Of a stretch of 64,000 nucleotides of DNA, positions 45,320 through 58,900 are shown in pieces; the first letter of the stretch is position 1; the number at the start of each line of letters is the position of its first letter. The stretch is taken from the NCBI GenBank assembly GCA_036785325.1, contig JAXIVH010000008.1, positions 5,052,328 through 5,116,327 of the forward strand. The letters run 5' to 3'. Position numbers and translations under genes: made by a program. Below the pieces are notes generated by a model. The model was given only the letters and a program-made list of their open reading frames with translations. It was not told the origin of the DNA and made no database searches. This stretch comes from Urophycis tenuis. Taxonomy: Eukaryota; Chordata; Actinopteri; Gadiformes; Phycidae.

Positions 45320-46428
45320 ACTGCTGCACTGCTCCCTGAACAGTGAAAGGGAGCAGGACTGTTCATGGAGACAGACAGTCTTACCCTTCACCGCTGCCTT
45401 GCACACCGCCGTCATCAGAGCCCTCAGGAAGGGAGCCGAGCTCATCTGTGATTCGTCCAGATTCGCCTGCAAACAGGAAGTGAGGGACAAAAACGGTAAG
45501 CCGGTGCCAGAGTGGAAGCACAGCCAAGTAGACCGACTGTAGGAACGTCTGTTCGTACATACAGTGTGTGTATAACATATCTAGACTCTGAAATCCTGTC
45601 TTTACATTGTGTGTGTGTGTGTCCACGTGTGTGTTTGTGTGTGTCCGTGTGCGAGTGTGCGTGTATGTGTGTGTGTGTATGTCCGTGTCCACGAGAGTGT
45701 GTGTGTGTCTGTTTCTCTGCGTGTGTCCACTCACCTCTACCCAGTCGAAGACCTGCTCGTCGCTGGCCATGTCCTCCAGAAGCAGCCGGTCCAGCTGCCG
45801 GCTCAACTCCTCAGGGGGCAGGGTGCTCTTGGGCGTGGCAGCGTCCAGACCACAGCCCTCCGACTGGGTGAACTGCAGCTTCTGTCGACACCCGGGGGAG
45901 ACGGAGCGTTGATGACATCACAAATACAAAGAAAACACTGATGCTCGACCCATCGTCTGTTTTGTGACGCGAATCGACGTGATTTAATGAATAGCCGTCG
46001 TTTCTGGATGAAAGCGTCTGCAACTGACGGTAAGACTGAACACAAGCAACACAGTGATGCCGCGTGTCTGTTCAGGATGATGGCTCTCTCTGTGAACTCA
46101 AAGGGCCATTAGTGAATCTGGACGTATGAAAGCGTGTCCAGATGACTGCACTCAAAGTACAAGAGCATTAGACAAAATCTGCTGCTGCAGCTACCTAAAG
46201 CCTCCAAATACTCCTCTATGATGTCATCCTGTTTTTTTTTTTTTAAAGGTTTGGTCAAAACAAACAAGACGTCCTTGGTGAGCTGGCTCCATGGACTCGT
46301 TTCCACGGCAACGTGTGGTAATGGCTTACCTGTTGTGAGAGGAACGTCTGGACGTCTTCCCCCTCCGACAGGAAGTGGCTCCAGCTGAGGCCCGATTCCC
46401 GCCACAAAGCGCCCACCTTGCTATGGCT
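44464..46428 (-). CDS. eif4g3: EIF4G3 W2-domain exons and C-terminus
   Basis: Exons 16-20 encode [72 protein letters not shown] and [20 protein letters not shown], ending with the aromatic/acidic W2 tail [17 protein letters not shown]. From family knowledge this region recruits the MNK kinases. The exon 19 acceptor carries a 22-nt C-run. Confidence 0.96.
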
Positions 46429-48536
46429 CTGTGGGACACAGGTTCACCAGCCCCCCCGTCAGACAGAGTCCAAACCCCCTTCTCACCATCCAACGATGGA
46501 GTCTACCTTTACAGGTGCACCCTGGGTTCAAACACCCACCGACCAAGACCTTGTAATCAGGTGCTTGGTCCCACCACAGGCAGACACCAAACATTACAGC
46601 CAACATGCATTAGTTAGTCTCTACGATGTCTGGCGTGCTCCTCAGTTGGTTCAGTCTTTGTTACCGTTTTGTCTGTGAACCACAAGCGTGAAGCCATCGG
46701 GGATGTGCAGGATACTATGCAGGATAATGCGTCTCATTAGTTATAAGTTAGCACATCTGGAATGTAATACATTTGCGTATGACTTGCATCGTGTATAGAG
46801 GAATAAAAAGCATTCATCCCAAGTCTGTGTGTGAGAAGATAACACAGGATAAGGGTCTGGTGAGGACACATGCTACACATGGGACCTACTGGCTTACAGA
46901 TCGATGGGAGAAGGATTCAACACAGGCTCTACTTCATCTCAAAATACATTAACACGGATGCACGACAAATATGACCATTACAGTGACGGGTGCTTACCAT
47001 GTTTTTGCATAGTATGTGCAGTATTTCAGAAAATAACATCCCAGCTCTTCCAACAGGAAGTAATGGTTTGCTTAATTCACTGTAAACGGAACAAAGAGAA
47101 GGGCTGTTAGATCCAACAGTGTAATTTCAGCCCATTTCCTCCCCTGGTGTGTTTACAGATGGGCGACCCTGTGAGCAAAGCCCAGCGCTGCAGTGTTACT
47201 GAGAGGATAACTGGCTGTGGTTTCACTGATGACGCTTACACTACCACACTTGATTTACAGGTTGCTCCCATGTACACTACTAAGGGAAAGTTAGGAAGTC
47301 TCATCAGTGTAGTGATGGTATGTTACCTAAAGAGCTAGCTAGTAAATAGCAGTAATGGTGGTCTACCTAAAGAGCTAGCTAGTAAACAGTAGTGATGGTG
47401 TGCTACCTAAAGAGCTAGCTAGTAAACAGCAGTGATGGTGTGCTACCTAAAGAGCTAGCTAGTAAACAGCAATGATGGTGTGCTACCTAAAGAGCTAGCT
47501 AGTAAACAGTAGTGATGGTGTGCTACCTAAAGAGCTAGCTAGTAAACAGCAGTGATGGTGTGCTACCTAAAGAGCTAGCTAGTAAACAGCAGTGATGGTG
47601 TGCTACCTAAAGAGCTAGCTAGTGAACAGCAGTGATGGTGTGCTACCTAAAGAGCTAGCTAGTAAACAGCAGTGATCGTATGTTACCTAAAGAGCTAGCT
47701 AGTAAACAGCAGTGATCGTATGTTACCTAAAGAGCTAGCTAGTAAACAGTAGCGATGGTGTGCTACCTAAAGAGCTAGCTAGTAAACAGCAGTAATGTTG
47801 TGCTACCTAAAGAGCTAGCTAGTAAACAGTGGTGATGGTGTGCTACCTAAAGAGCTAGCTAGTAAACAGCAGTGATCGTATGTTACCTAAAGAGCTACCT
47901 AGTAAACAGCAGTGATCGTATGTTACCTAAAGAGCTAGCTAGTAAACAGTAGTGATGGTGTGCTACCTAAAGAGCTAGCAATTAAACAGCAGCGATGGTG
48001 TGCTACCTAAAGAGCTAGCTAGTAAACAGCAGTAATGGTGTGCTACCTAAAGAGCTAGCTAGTAAACAGTGGTGATGGTGTGCTACCTAAAGAGCTAGCT
48101 AATAAACAGCAGTGATGGTGTGCTACCTTAAGAGCTAGCTAGTAAAGAGCAGTGATGGTGGGCTACCTAAAGAGCTAGCTAGTAAAGAGCAGTGATGGTG
48201 GGCTACCTAAAGAGCTAGCTAGTAAAGAGCAGTGATGGTGTGCTACCTAAAGAGCTAGCTAGTAAAGAGCAGTGATGGTGGGCTACCTAAAGAGCTAGCT
48301 AGTAAAGAGCAGTGATGGTGGGCTACCTAAAGAGCTCTCTCATAGAGAAGCCCCCCTCTCTCAGCACTGGGCTGAGCAGCTCCGCCAGATACAGCCAGAT
48401 GTGGGGAATGTCTATAGCCATGTCGTCCGCCTGCTCCAGGGTGTCGGCAAACCTGATCACACACACACGCGCACAGACACACACACACACACACGCACAG
48501 ACACACACACACACGCACACACACACACGCGCACAG

Positions 48537-48568
<32 letters not shown>

Positions 48569-49253
48569 ACGGACACGCACGGACACACACACGCACACAC
48601 ACACAGGTTAGACCACACAGACGCTGACTCGAAGGTGACTGACGTGGTGAAGCATGCCAGCCAGTTTACTGGATTTACTAGAACTCGTTACAAACTGAGT
48701 GTCACCAGTCCCAGGTCTTATCGCCATCACCTGACTAATGAGGAATGAGGAGATGTTTCCTCATATTTCCCACGTACAAGAAGACGCCTTCAGAAGACGC
48801 CTTCAAGAAGACGCCTTCACTGTAGCATTTTTATTTTTATTTTTATTTTTATTCTTTAGATTTGATACCTATATTTTTTATATATTTATATTTATTTGCA
48901 TGCTGTCTTGCACCAGGGATTGAGGGAAACGGCATTTCGGTTCTTGTGTATGGCCTGTACATTCACGGATACTGACAATAAAGTTTACTTGAACCTTGAA
49001 TTGAACTTGAATCTTCCACACCAGACAACTAAAGGCTGAGTTATGCTTCCGCGTAGGGATTACGTAGTGATCACGCAATGGCCACGCAGTTGCTCGGATG
49101 CAGTCATGAGCCCGTGATGGTTCTGCGTGGGGTTTACGTATCAAAATACAATTCAATGCCACACCGGTAGAGGGCGACCAGAATGACCATTCTGGTCATT
49201 ACATACGGATTACTAGCGAGTAAAAAAAAAGTTTACAGAAATGAAGGCAAAAG

Positions 49254-49296
<43 letters not shown>

Positions 49297-49865
49297 GTAT
49301 ATGTTTTTGCCAATCAGTCAAAGCATTTATCACACCGTAGCGGTGTTTACCAGTGGAAACCGGAAAAGCGATCTCCAGCGAATGTAGTTTGCGGACCAAT
49401 CACAGCCAAAGCCGCTGCGTTGGTGTTGCGTCGCCTCGACGCGCGTCTAGGATTTTTGGGAGGTGCACGTCAGGCCCTTGTGTTGGACGCAAGGGGGGTC
49501 CGTAAGGACGTAAAGGGTCCGTAACCCCCCAGCGTTGCGTCAACGTGGAAGCATAAATGAAGCATAACCCAGCCTTTACTCAGCACCGACCCCCCGGTCT
49601 GCGGGCCCACCACCACCACCCACATAGCGGACCCCTCAGAACCCTCACCCGGAGCAGAACTGGGCCTTGGGCAGCATCCCCTGCTGCAGCAGCTGGAAGA
49701 ACAGCTGGCCCATGTGCTGACGGGTCATCTGGCTGCGCTCCAGCGTGGACTCCACCCCGACACGCACAAACACCTGCAGCTGGGAGGTCTGCTTCAGCTC
49801 CTCCACGCACTGCACCGCCTCCTGCACACACACACACGCATGGAGAATGCACACACACGCGCACG

Positions 49866-49916
<51 letters not shown>

Positions 49917-52900
49917 GCATGGAGCATACACACACACACAAACCCACAATGTCAGAAAATGTCTAGCTTTAAAACAAATATTTTATCAATATATCTTATC
50001 TTATTAAAAACAAAGTGTGGAAGAGCTGTGGAAGTAGTGTACGGTTTCTATGAAGAACATAGGTTGTGAATGTTGTGAAAGCCTCCAGCATTCACACCAA
50101 CAACAAAACGTTACTGATTTAAAGCCTACAAACAGCACACAAACAGACAAGCCTACAGGCCGTGACTCAGGTCGCACAGGCGTCCATTCTAGTTGCTCCT
50201 GTTCTAGTTGCTCATGCTTCTAGTTCTGCCGGTTCTGGCGGGGCACCTTGTAGTCGTTGATGTGCAGGAACTCTTCGATGATGGACTTGGACTTCCTCTC
50301 CATCTCCTCCTCAGAGAGCGCCGGTCCGTCTGGGCCGGGGGCAGCTGGCTCAGGTTTTACTGTCACAGAGATGGAGATGGAATTGAATTGAATTGAAACC
50401 TTTATTTAACACTCTCGGGATTACATTGAGGGCAACCCTCTTTTTCAATGCAGCCGAGATACAACAAGGGATATGCATGAGCCAGGCGAGGCTGTGGGTA
50501 GGCTGACCAATAACAACAATAAAAACCAGGCTAAACTAAAATATGCATAGATACGCATTCTTACATCACACACATCATGTCGACAGACACACACACAAAC
50601 CTGCATACATACCCACAGGCTATAGCACAAGCATACTCACAGGCTATAGCAAATGTGGATACAAAAAAACAAAAAACAAAAAAAAAACACGTATACCTAT
50701 ACACACTTTATAAGGAAGACAATAAAATAAATAAATAAATAAAAGGTGATGGAGATGGAGAGATCATGGAGAGATCATGATCATGTATGAGTCAGCGAAC
50801 CACTTATCTGGTTCAGTTGGGCATCGTTTTGCCGTTTGTCACACATTTGTTATAACACATATTTGTCCGTGGTAACAGTGATGTTTTTATCTGCTCTGTT
50901 ATTTTGTTATTGTTCAATCTTAAGACGTGAAAAGAGTCTCCTATGACTGTATTGATGTGGTGAGAATAATCAATATGAAAATTAAGTGTGGACTGTATGA
51001 ATTATGGCTCAGCTCTATATAGATTGTATCCAGCCATCTATCTGCCTGCATATCGATCCATCTCTCCATTTATATTTCTAACGGATTTGTAACCGGAGGG
51101 GGGCCGGTTCGAACCCCGACCAGTGCGAACGGCTGAAGTGCCCTTGAGCAAGGCGCCTAACCCCTCACTGCTCCCCGAGCGCCGCTGTTGCAGGCAGCTC
51201 ACTGCATCGGGTTTAAGTGTGTGCTTCACCTCACTGTGTGCTTCACCATCACTGTGTTCTGAGTGTGTCACTAATTCACGATTTAGTTAAATGCAGAAGA
51301 CCAAATTTCCCTCATGGGATCAAATGAGTAATTCTTCTTCTTCTAATTCTTTTATCTACCTGCACATATATCCATCTCTCCATCTATATACCTGCATATC
51401 GATCCATCTCTCCATCTATATACCTGCATATCTACCCATCTCTCCAACTATATACCTGCATATCTACCTATCTCTCCCTCTATATACGTGCATATCGATC
51501 CATCTCTCCCTCTATATACCTGCATATCGATCCATCTCTCCCTCTATATACCTGCATATCGATCCATCTCTCCCTCTATATACCTGCATATCGATCCATC
51601 TCTCCCTCTATCCATCTCTCCCTCTATATACCTGCACATTGATCAGCCCATCCATCTACGTACATACCTGCACATAGATGCACCCATCCATCTATATAGA
51701 CAGACTTGCCTGTCGTTATAACGCCTCCAGTTCTCCCCACGGTGTTGGAGGTGCTACTTACCGGGCTCCCTGGCTCTGCTCCTCTCTGGCTCCGTCTTCT
51801 CCTCGGTGACGCTGGATCTGCGGGGCTCCACCAACTCCTTCTCCTGGGGCTCCTCGGGGCCCTCCAGCAGCTCCTTGGAGCTCCCCACCCTGGAGAAGGG
51901 CCCGGGCCACGACGACTGGGTCGAGCTCAGGGGCTTGTCGCTGCGCTCTCGACCCGTGCTGCGACTGGGGACAGAGGGGGAGCAGGAGGAGCAAGAGGAG
52001 GAGCAGGAGGAGCAAGAGGAGGAGCAGGAGGAGGAGCAGGAGGAGGAAGAGGAGGAGGAAGAGGAGCAGGAGGAGGAAGAGGAGCAAGAGGAGGAAGAGG
52101 AGCAAGAGGAGGAGCAGGGGGAGAAAGAGGAGCAGGAGCAGTGAGAGGAGGCGGAAGAAAAGCAGGATGAGGAGCAAAAGAAGGTGCAAAAAGAGGAACA
52201 GAAGGGCCAGGATTACTTAGTTTGTCCTGTGGCTGATCAACTGGTAGAGCACCACAAACCAAAGAGTTAAGGGGTGGTTTCCTCCTACTTATGGTGTTGT
52301 GAGACGCATCGGATGAATTATAGGAAAAATAGTGCCATCATGACAATCGACAAGACTCCAAGAATGCAGAAATATGAAGCATAGCCCCGTCTAGCATGTA
52401 TTCACTCGACTGAAGACATTTTGTCTGGCATGACCAGTGGAAGGTAGCCTGACGTCGCCACACCAACTCGCTAATGCGTTGTCGTCTGGGACGTCCCAGT
52501 TCATTTTTCGACCTCCAGGGGGGGGCGTCACCAATGAGCACAGACCAAAATGCCTCTGGACGCAATTGGATAGACCAACAACCAATCAGAGCAACGAAAT
52601 GCCTCACTGGTGCTCCCATAGGGCGCTCCGCTGTACAGTCATCCTATCAAACCCACTTGGCCCGACCCGGACCAGTCCTGCTGGAAACCTGTCTGAACGG
52701 GAGGGGCGCCAGACGCATTTGCCGGAGTAGATAAAACGTGAGCTTGCAGATCGGTATGGTAAGTTCTTACAGGGCGAGTGTTGGTTCACTTCCATCACTT
52801 TGATTCTCCCATGCCTGATGCAAGACTTCCAGTACAACATGGGGCGGGGCGGGGGGGCGTTTTACCTGTGGGCTACATACGTCCGTCCTCCCCACCAGCA

Positions 52901-55900
52901 TATGCATGCACTCGTCACTAGAAAGGGTGACAAGGGTTCCTTTCGGTTACCTAGCAACCAAACACAGCGCGCTTCACACCGCAGGCCTCAGTCAGAGGAC
53001 GGACCCCGCAGTCCCGAGGACAGACCCCGCAGTCAGAGGAGGGACCCCGCAGTCAGAGGAGGGACCCCGCAGTCCCGAGGAGGGACCCCGCAGTCAGAGG
53101 ACGGACCCCGAAGTCAGAGGACGGACCCCGCAGTCAGAGGACGGACCCCGCAGTCAGAGGACGGACCCCGCAGTCAGAGGACGGACCCCGCAGTCAGAGG
53201 ACGGACCCCGCAGTCAGAGGACAGACCCCGCAGTCAGGACGGACCCCGCAGTCAGAGGACGAACCCCGCAGTCAGGACGGACCCCGCAGTCAGAGGACGA
53301 ACCCCGCAGTCCGCACGGCTCACGCCTCGGAAGCATGCGACCACATCTCCACCGCACTACAACACGTGACAGGCCCCTCCTACCAGTGGCTTTAGGCCCC
53401 TCCTACTGGTGGGTTCACGGGCGGCAATGACACGTACCTTCCCAGGGTTCTGCGGGAGTCGTAGTCTGCGTTGGGGGAGGGGGTGGTGGAGGTCTGGGGG
53501 GAGGGGCTGGCCTGGAGGGCTGAGTACCGGTTCAGACTGCTGCCACCGGACCGGGACAGTTCTGGTCCGGAGGGGGAGGCAGAGCACAGGGTGAGGAGGA
53601 CATTACCAGGGAGATGAGTCACGTTGATTTGTTGCTGTCATTGCTGTACTTCTGCAGTCACACCCACATTCATAAAGTTAATCTCATCTCATTGCATTAG
53701 CTTAATGGCTCTAATGGGGAATCAGCCTCCATTGACTCACACGCATCACTAACATTTTACTGCTGCTGCATTTTACTACTACTGTCAACTCACGCCAATA
53801 AGCAGAGTTCAATTAGTGGTCTTATCTGAGTTTGTATTAATTAAGAGTTCACCTGCTGTCTTACCTGAGTCTAATGAACCTCTAGGTCACCTGTGGTGTC
53901 ACCCGAGTCTATATGAACCTGTGGTCTCACCTGAGTCCATATGACACGTGGTGTCACCTGAGTACATATGAACCTGTGGTCTCAGCTGAGTCTATATGAA
54001 CCTGTGGGTCACCTGTGGTCTCACCTGAGTCGCTGGCCTTGGCTCCTCCACTGCTGCCCTTTATCCAGCTGACCCGGGGTCCTAGCTGGATCTTCTCATC
54101 CATCTGAGGCTGAGGAAACAACGTGGGACACATTGGTAAGAGTTCTCTCCTTGGTGTAAAGATGGCTTCAGTGTACTAGAAAGACTACAGACTGACACAT
54201 ACTACCCTTGCAGATTTTGATCAACCTAAACATTGAGGTTGGTCTTTATTGTTCTATATAATTTGGAATGCAAAGATTTGTGTTGTTGTACGTGTGTGGA
54301 GTTGACCACCTCACATCTGTAGGTGTAACAGCAGTCATTTGCCATTCAAATGTGAAACATTTCATAGCACATCTCCACCAGCAGGGGGAGTTCTGAGGAA
54401 TGCCAGCAGCGCTCGCCATCAGTACCTCAGACATCCAGCAGGGCCACATCGACCCACTGAACTAAAAAGTCCATAACATAGACCAGATGAGGACAGGGCT
54501 GACGGGGTTGTGGTGAGAGCGCCCAAGGATATGGTATCAAGAGAACAATCTAATTTAAGACCACAAAGCAGCCTTGTGTTGAACAGCAGCTATTGTGTGC
54601 GAACGGCCTAGTTCAAGCACAGGGTTTCTGAGTTGGAAGAGGTTTACCTGCCGACAATGAAAAGATCCTCAAAAGCCATTAGTCAACTATAGTAAACTAT
54701 AAACTACAGATGTCCAGCGTTAAGCTAATTACAAATTGAGCCTTCAATAATCAAAATTATATCAAAGATTAATAAAGACGCATTCGTGTTCAGCCTGAAT
54801 GGGTAAAGCAAACAACCTCGGAAAATCCATCATAACAGAAATTTGACATTTAAACTCAAGTTTTACTATCTATACTAACCCGAGGTTTTTCTGAGAATGC
54901 AGTCAGTGGTCTGATGAATGAACACCATACACTATCACAAACAGGCTTTATGGTTAGGATGATGGATCGTTTGCGTGGCCTTTCATAACATGGTTTTTGG
55001 AAGCATTTAAGTGTCAAAAGATATTTTGAAATACGCACTACACGACTACAAAAAGGCAATTTACAGCCACAGTGGTTCCAGCAAAACAAGCCAAAACAGC
55101 AGCAACAACAAGGATAACACGAAAGAGGATGCAGAGGATTACACATCCAATCAGAGGGCGAGAGCCCAGGGTCTTCAGCTTGGTTTAACCATCGTCAAGA
55201 CAACGACCCTGACGGGGGGCTGTGGGTTGGGATGTGAGTGACGGGGGAGGCGGGGCTGAGGTGAGGCAGAGATGGTGCAGTACGAGCGCTGACCTTGGAG
55301 ATCTTCATGAGTTTGGTGGGGTCGATGGTCCTGCTGTTCTTGGTCATGGGCACAGTGTTCCAGGTCTCCTCCCTGGAGGCTCTGGGCTCCCTCTGCTCCC
55401 TCTGCTCCCTGGGGTCTGGGGAGGAGAAGACGGGTAAGCCACCATTCAGACCAGGGAGGAAACCAGAAGACAAAGAAGAAGAAGAAGAAGAAGAAGGGCA
55501 TTTAGCAGACACTTTTGTCTAAAGTGAGTTATAGTCAGTACATTTGTGGGATTTGACATGTGGACAGTTGGAGGTGGGGATCGAACCACCAACCCTCCGG
55601 TTAGTGGTCTACCCACGAAACAAGACATTTGTAATAGAAAAAATAAATACAGACTGACATGTCCGCCGCGGTTGTCCTAATGATGACGCAAAAGTCTGCA
55701 GTAGACCGACTTATCATACAAAGATGACTTGAATGTATTTATGGAACATATCTTGAACTCCAATACATTATTCACAGACAGCGTTTTCCCCAACTCCTCG
55801 GTTTGACTATTTTTCATGGTCTGCAGCCAAGGTATTCTGTTTATATCAAGTGGCTCTCGGTTTGGTGCTAAATTTCACATGTAAAAGTTTACATCCGTAA

Positions 55901-58900
55901 GTGCATAATTGGCTATTAAAAGTGGACATAAATTTGGCCGGCAGGAGAACATTTACTAAAGCTTAATTGTAAGCTGTAGAAATAAGACCTTAACAGTTTC
56001 ATAAACTCACAGGAATTAACTTTCTTCTGTGAAATAACTTAACGAAACCCGCAAACCAGGCAGCTTTTGGTTTGCGGCCCAGACTCCGAGCTCCCCCCCC
56101 CCCCATGACATAATACGGCTGCTGGCTCTGGGATTAACATTTGACGAATCAAACATCCCCATCCCAGTGCTTTATGTCCTCATCATCTGTAGCTCTTTCA
56201 GGTACAACATCCTCGTGGGTCAGATTACAGACAGGAGAGAGAGCAGGGCCCCAGAGCCTACTGTGTGGGCTGCAGGGGCATCAGCACCTACTGCTTGCCT
56301 TACGGGCCTGTGGACTGGGTGGAGCCACAGCGAGGAGTAAAGACCCCCAGTACCATGAGGAGAGGTGGGACCCCAACCTGACGCCCCACTAAAGTATGTA
56401 GAAATACTGAATGTTGAATGTCAATGACGAAGATACTGTGAATATGTGACTTAAAACGCAAGTGCCCTGGGGCCTGGTGATTGGCTGTTGGGGGTCACAT
56501 GACGCCGCATGAGATGTTTCATTGAAATGAAGGCAGAGCAGCAACCTTGGCTCCGGCCATCGCTGTTGATTTCATACATCCACGGGTCCCTCGTGGAAAA
56601 TACACCTCCAACGTTGTGGACAACACGCCATGAATACAACATGCGGCCAGCGCTACAGGGCTTGCTGCTAGGCTGCTCAGGGACTCTGGGCCAAACACGC
56701 GCGTACGCTAATGTCCTGCAGCAAACATGCACCGGGAGGCCTTTAGCGCCTTATGATGCTTGCTCGCGTCTGTGGAGCTTTCAAAGTAATTCTTGTCGAG
56801 GCAGCCGTCTTCACTGCTGCTACTGCAGTTGATCAAACGCCTTCCCCGCCAGCTCGGAGGTCTTTAGGCCCTCATGTTACACATTCAGAGGACGATTCTC
56901 GGAAACAAATGAAACAATAGGCGGCCATCGTGGCTCTGACTAATGCAGCAGAACCGACTCAAACGCTGGCTCTGAGGACTTGCGTTCCCTTTTTGCTTAA
57001 GCGCGCTGTTCACTAAAACGAATGAACGCACCGGCATCCATCTTGGCTCCGTCTAATGCAGTGAGTCCACTCCATCCACCACCTCCATGTTGGCTCCTAC
57101 CTGGCCGTCTCTTGGCTTCCTTGTTGAGCAGCTGCTGGTGCACCTTCCGCTGCTCCTCCTGCTCCTCGATCTTGGCCTCCTTGTGGATCTGCTCGATGGT
57201 CTTGGGGCCCTGGTCGGCCCTCCTGGACACCCAGTCGTGCTGCGGGGAGAGCGGGGGAGAGGCGGGGGGAGAGGCGGGGGGAGAGGCGGGGGGAGAGGCG
57301 GGGGGAGAGGCGGGGGGAGAGGCCGGTGAGACAGCGCCACGTGAGTAACCCCGCGAACGGCGAGGAGAGCTGCAGCCGCGGCCGTCAGCGGCCACGGCCC
57401 AGCGCTTCACAGCGCCACCCTGTCATCCTTCACGCAGTCGTTTGTTGTAATGGACGCCAAGCGGCAGAGACCCGACCGGAACCAGCGGCGCAAGAACACG
57501 ATCCGTGATGCTCCGCAGTGCATATTATGTTACAGGGTTTTGGGGGGGGGGGGGGGGGGGGGGGGTCGTTTGCTGAAACTTTATTGACACGGGCACACGG
57601 CGACACTCACCAACCGCAGGTCTATAATGTCTTGTAACATGAAGCGTATCCGTGACGACGTCTTGCGCTCCTTGACGATCTTCTCCATCTGACGGAAATA
57701 CTGATCCATACGGGGCTGAGGGGGAGGGAGGGAGGGAGAGAGACATTTAACTCAATTGATCGCGGTTGGATGGGGTTTTTTTCCAGTGGCATAGGAATAA
57801 ACTCAACATTCAGATCACATTAGGAGGACCGACAATGTGCCAGTTAACCCCGATTTTTAGAAATACCACCCACGAAATAATTACCATTAAAAATGACCCC
57901 AAAATGACAAAAAATTGAAGAGGGTAAACTGAATTTTATTAATCTTGGCCCACAACCACATGAACTGAATAATGAGCCCACTACCAAAATGGAGGGGCCG
58001 TGGTTCTACAGTCAAGCCCCACGTACCCCCCTTGACAACTGAGATCATGGTTTAAACTAATAGTCGTAGCAGAAACATGAATCCCGGTCCACAACCACAC
58101 AATCATGTCCATGTCTAAGCTGATGCTGGTGGCTGCTCCTCTGGATCAGAGCAGAGGAGCACACAGCCACCATGCAGCCTGGCTTTACCCAAGCCTGCTC
58201 AAACACCAGCCCCTTGGAACTCTGCAGGGGTGCATGCACACCTGGTTACTGTCCTGACGATTGGGGTTTCCTCACCCACTGGGGCTTTGACCCCTCGAGT
58301 GTGGCTTTTGCTCCCTGCTTTAGATTGCTTTACAGAGCATGAATATCTGTCCAATACCTTTCCAACGTACCTGAGCTCTTGCCAAATTGAGTAATGATTA
58401 AAGCTTCAACAGACCATAACCCGCCAAGTAATCCATATGATGAGCAGGCTAATCCCTCATTTGGACAGCAACCTTAACCCGATTACTCGGTCTCACCTGG
58501 TTTCCCTCTGCCTAGAACGATACCAATTGAATGTTGGAGCTAGCTGGCCTTACCTAAGCCTCCTCAAAGACAAAGATCGTGGATCGCTGGATAACAGGCT
58601 GATGGATCTGGCTGGCTTACCTAAGCCCTCTCAAAGACCAGGGGTACGTCACTGACTGGCTCACCTTGGCCTTGGCGAAGTCCAGGTCCTTGCCGATGGT
58701 GGTGAGCAGCCGGCAGAGGCACTCCAGCGACTCCTCGTCGTGGTTCTTCAGCAGCTTGACCACGCAGTCGTGCATGATGGCCTCCGTCAGCATCTTGAGC
58801 TTGAAGAGCTCCCCGATGAACTTGATGTTGCCGATGGAGCGCCGGCGAGCCTTGTCCTTGGCCTCCTCCAGCTCCTCCTGGAGCCGCTCCCGCTCCGTGG

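Noticed and set aside
47316..48326. CRISPR-like regular 40-bp repeat
   Set aside because: There are no unique spacers; units are contiguous and lie in a vertebrate intron next to an exon of which they are copies.
51806..52144. Glu-rich open frame on the plus strand
   Set aside because: Produced by the GAG-rich purine repeat in an EIF4G3 intron, antisense to the gene, with no homology.
52800..53430. Open frames of about 170-190 aa on the plus strand
   Set aside because: Translation of the 20-bp minisatellite in different frames; no start context, splice logic or homologue.
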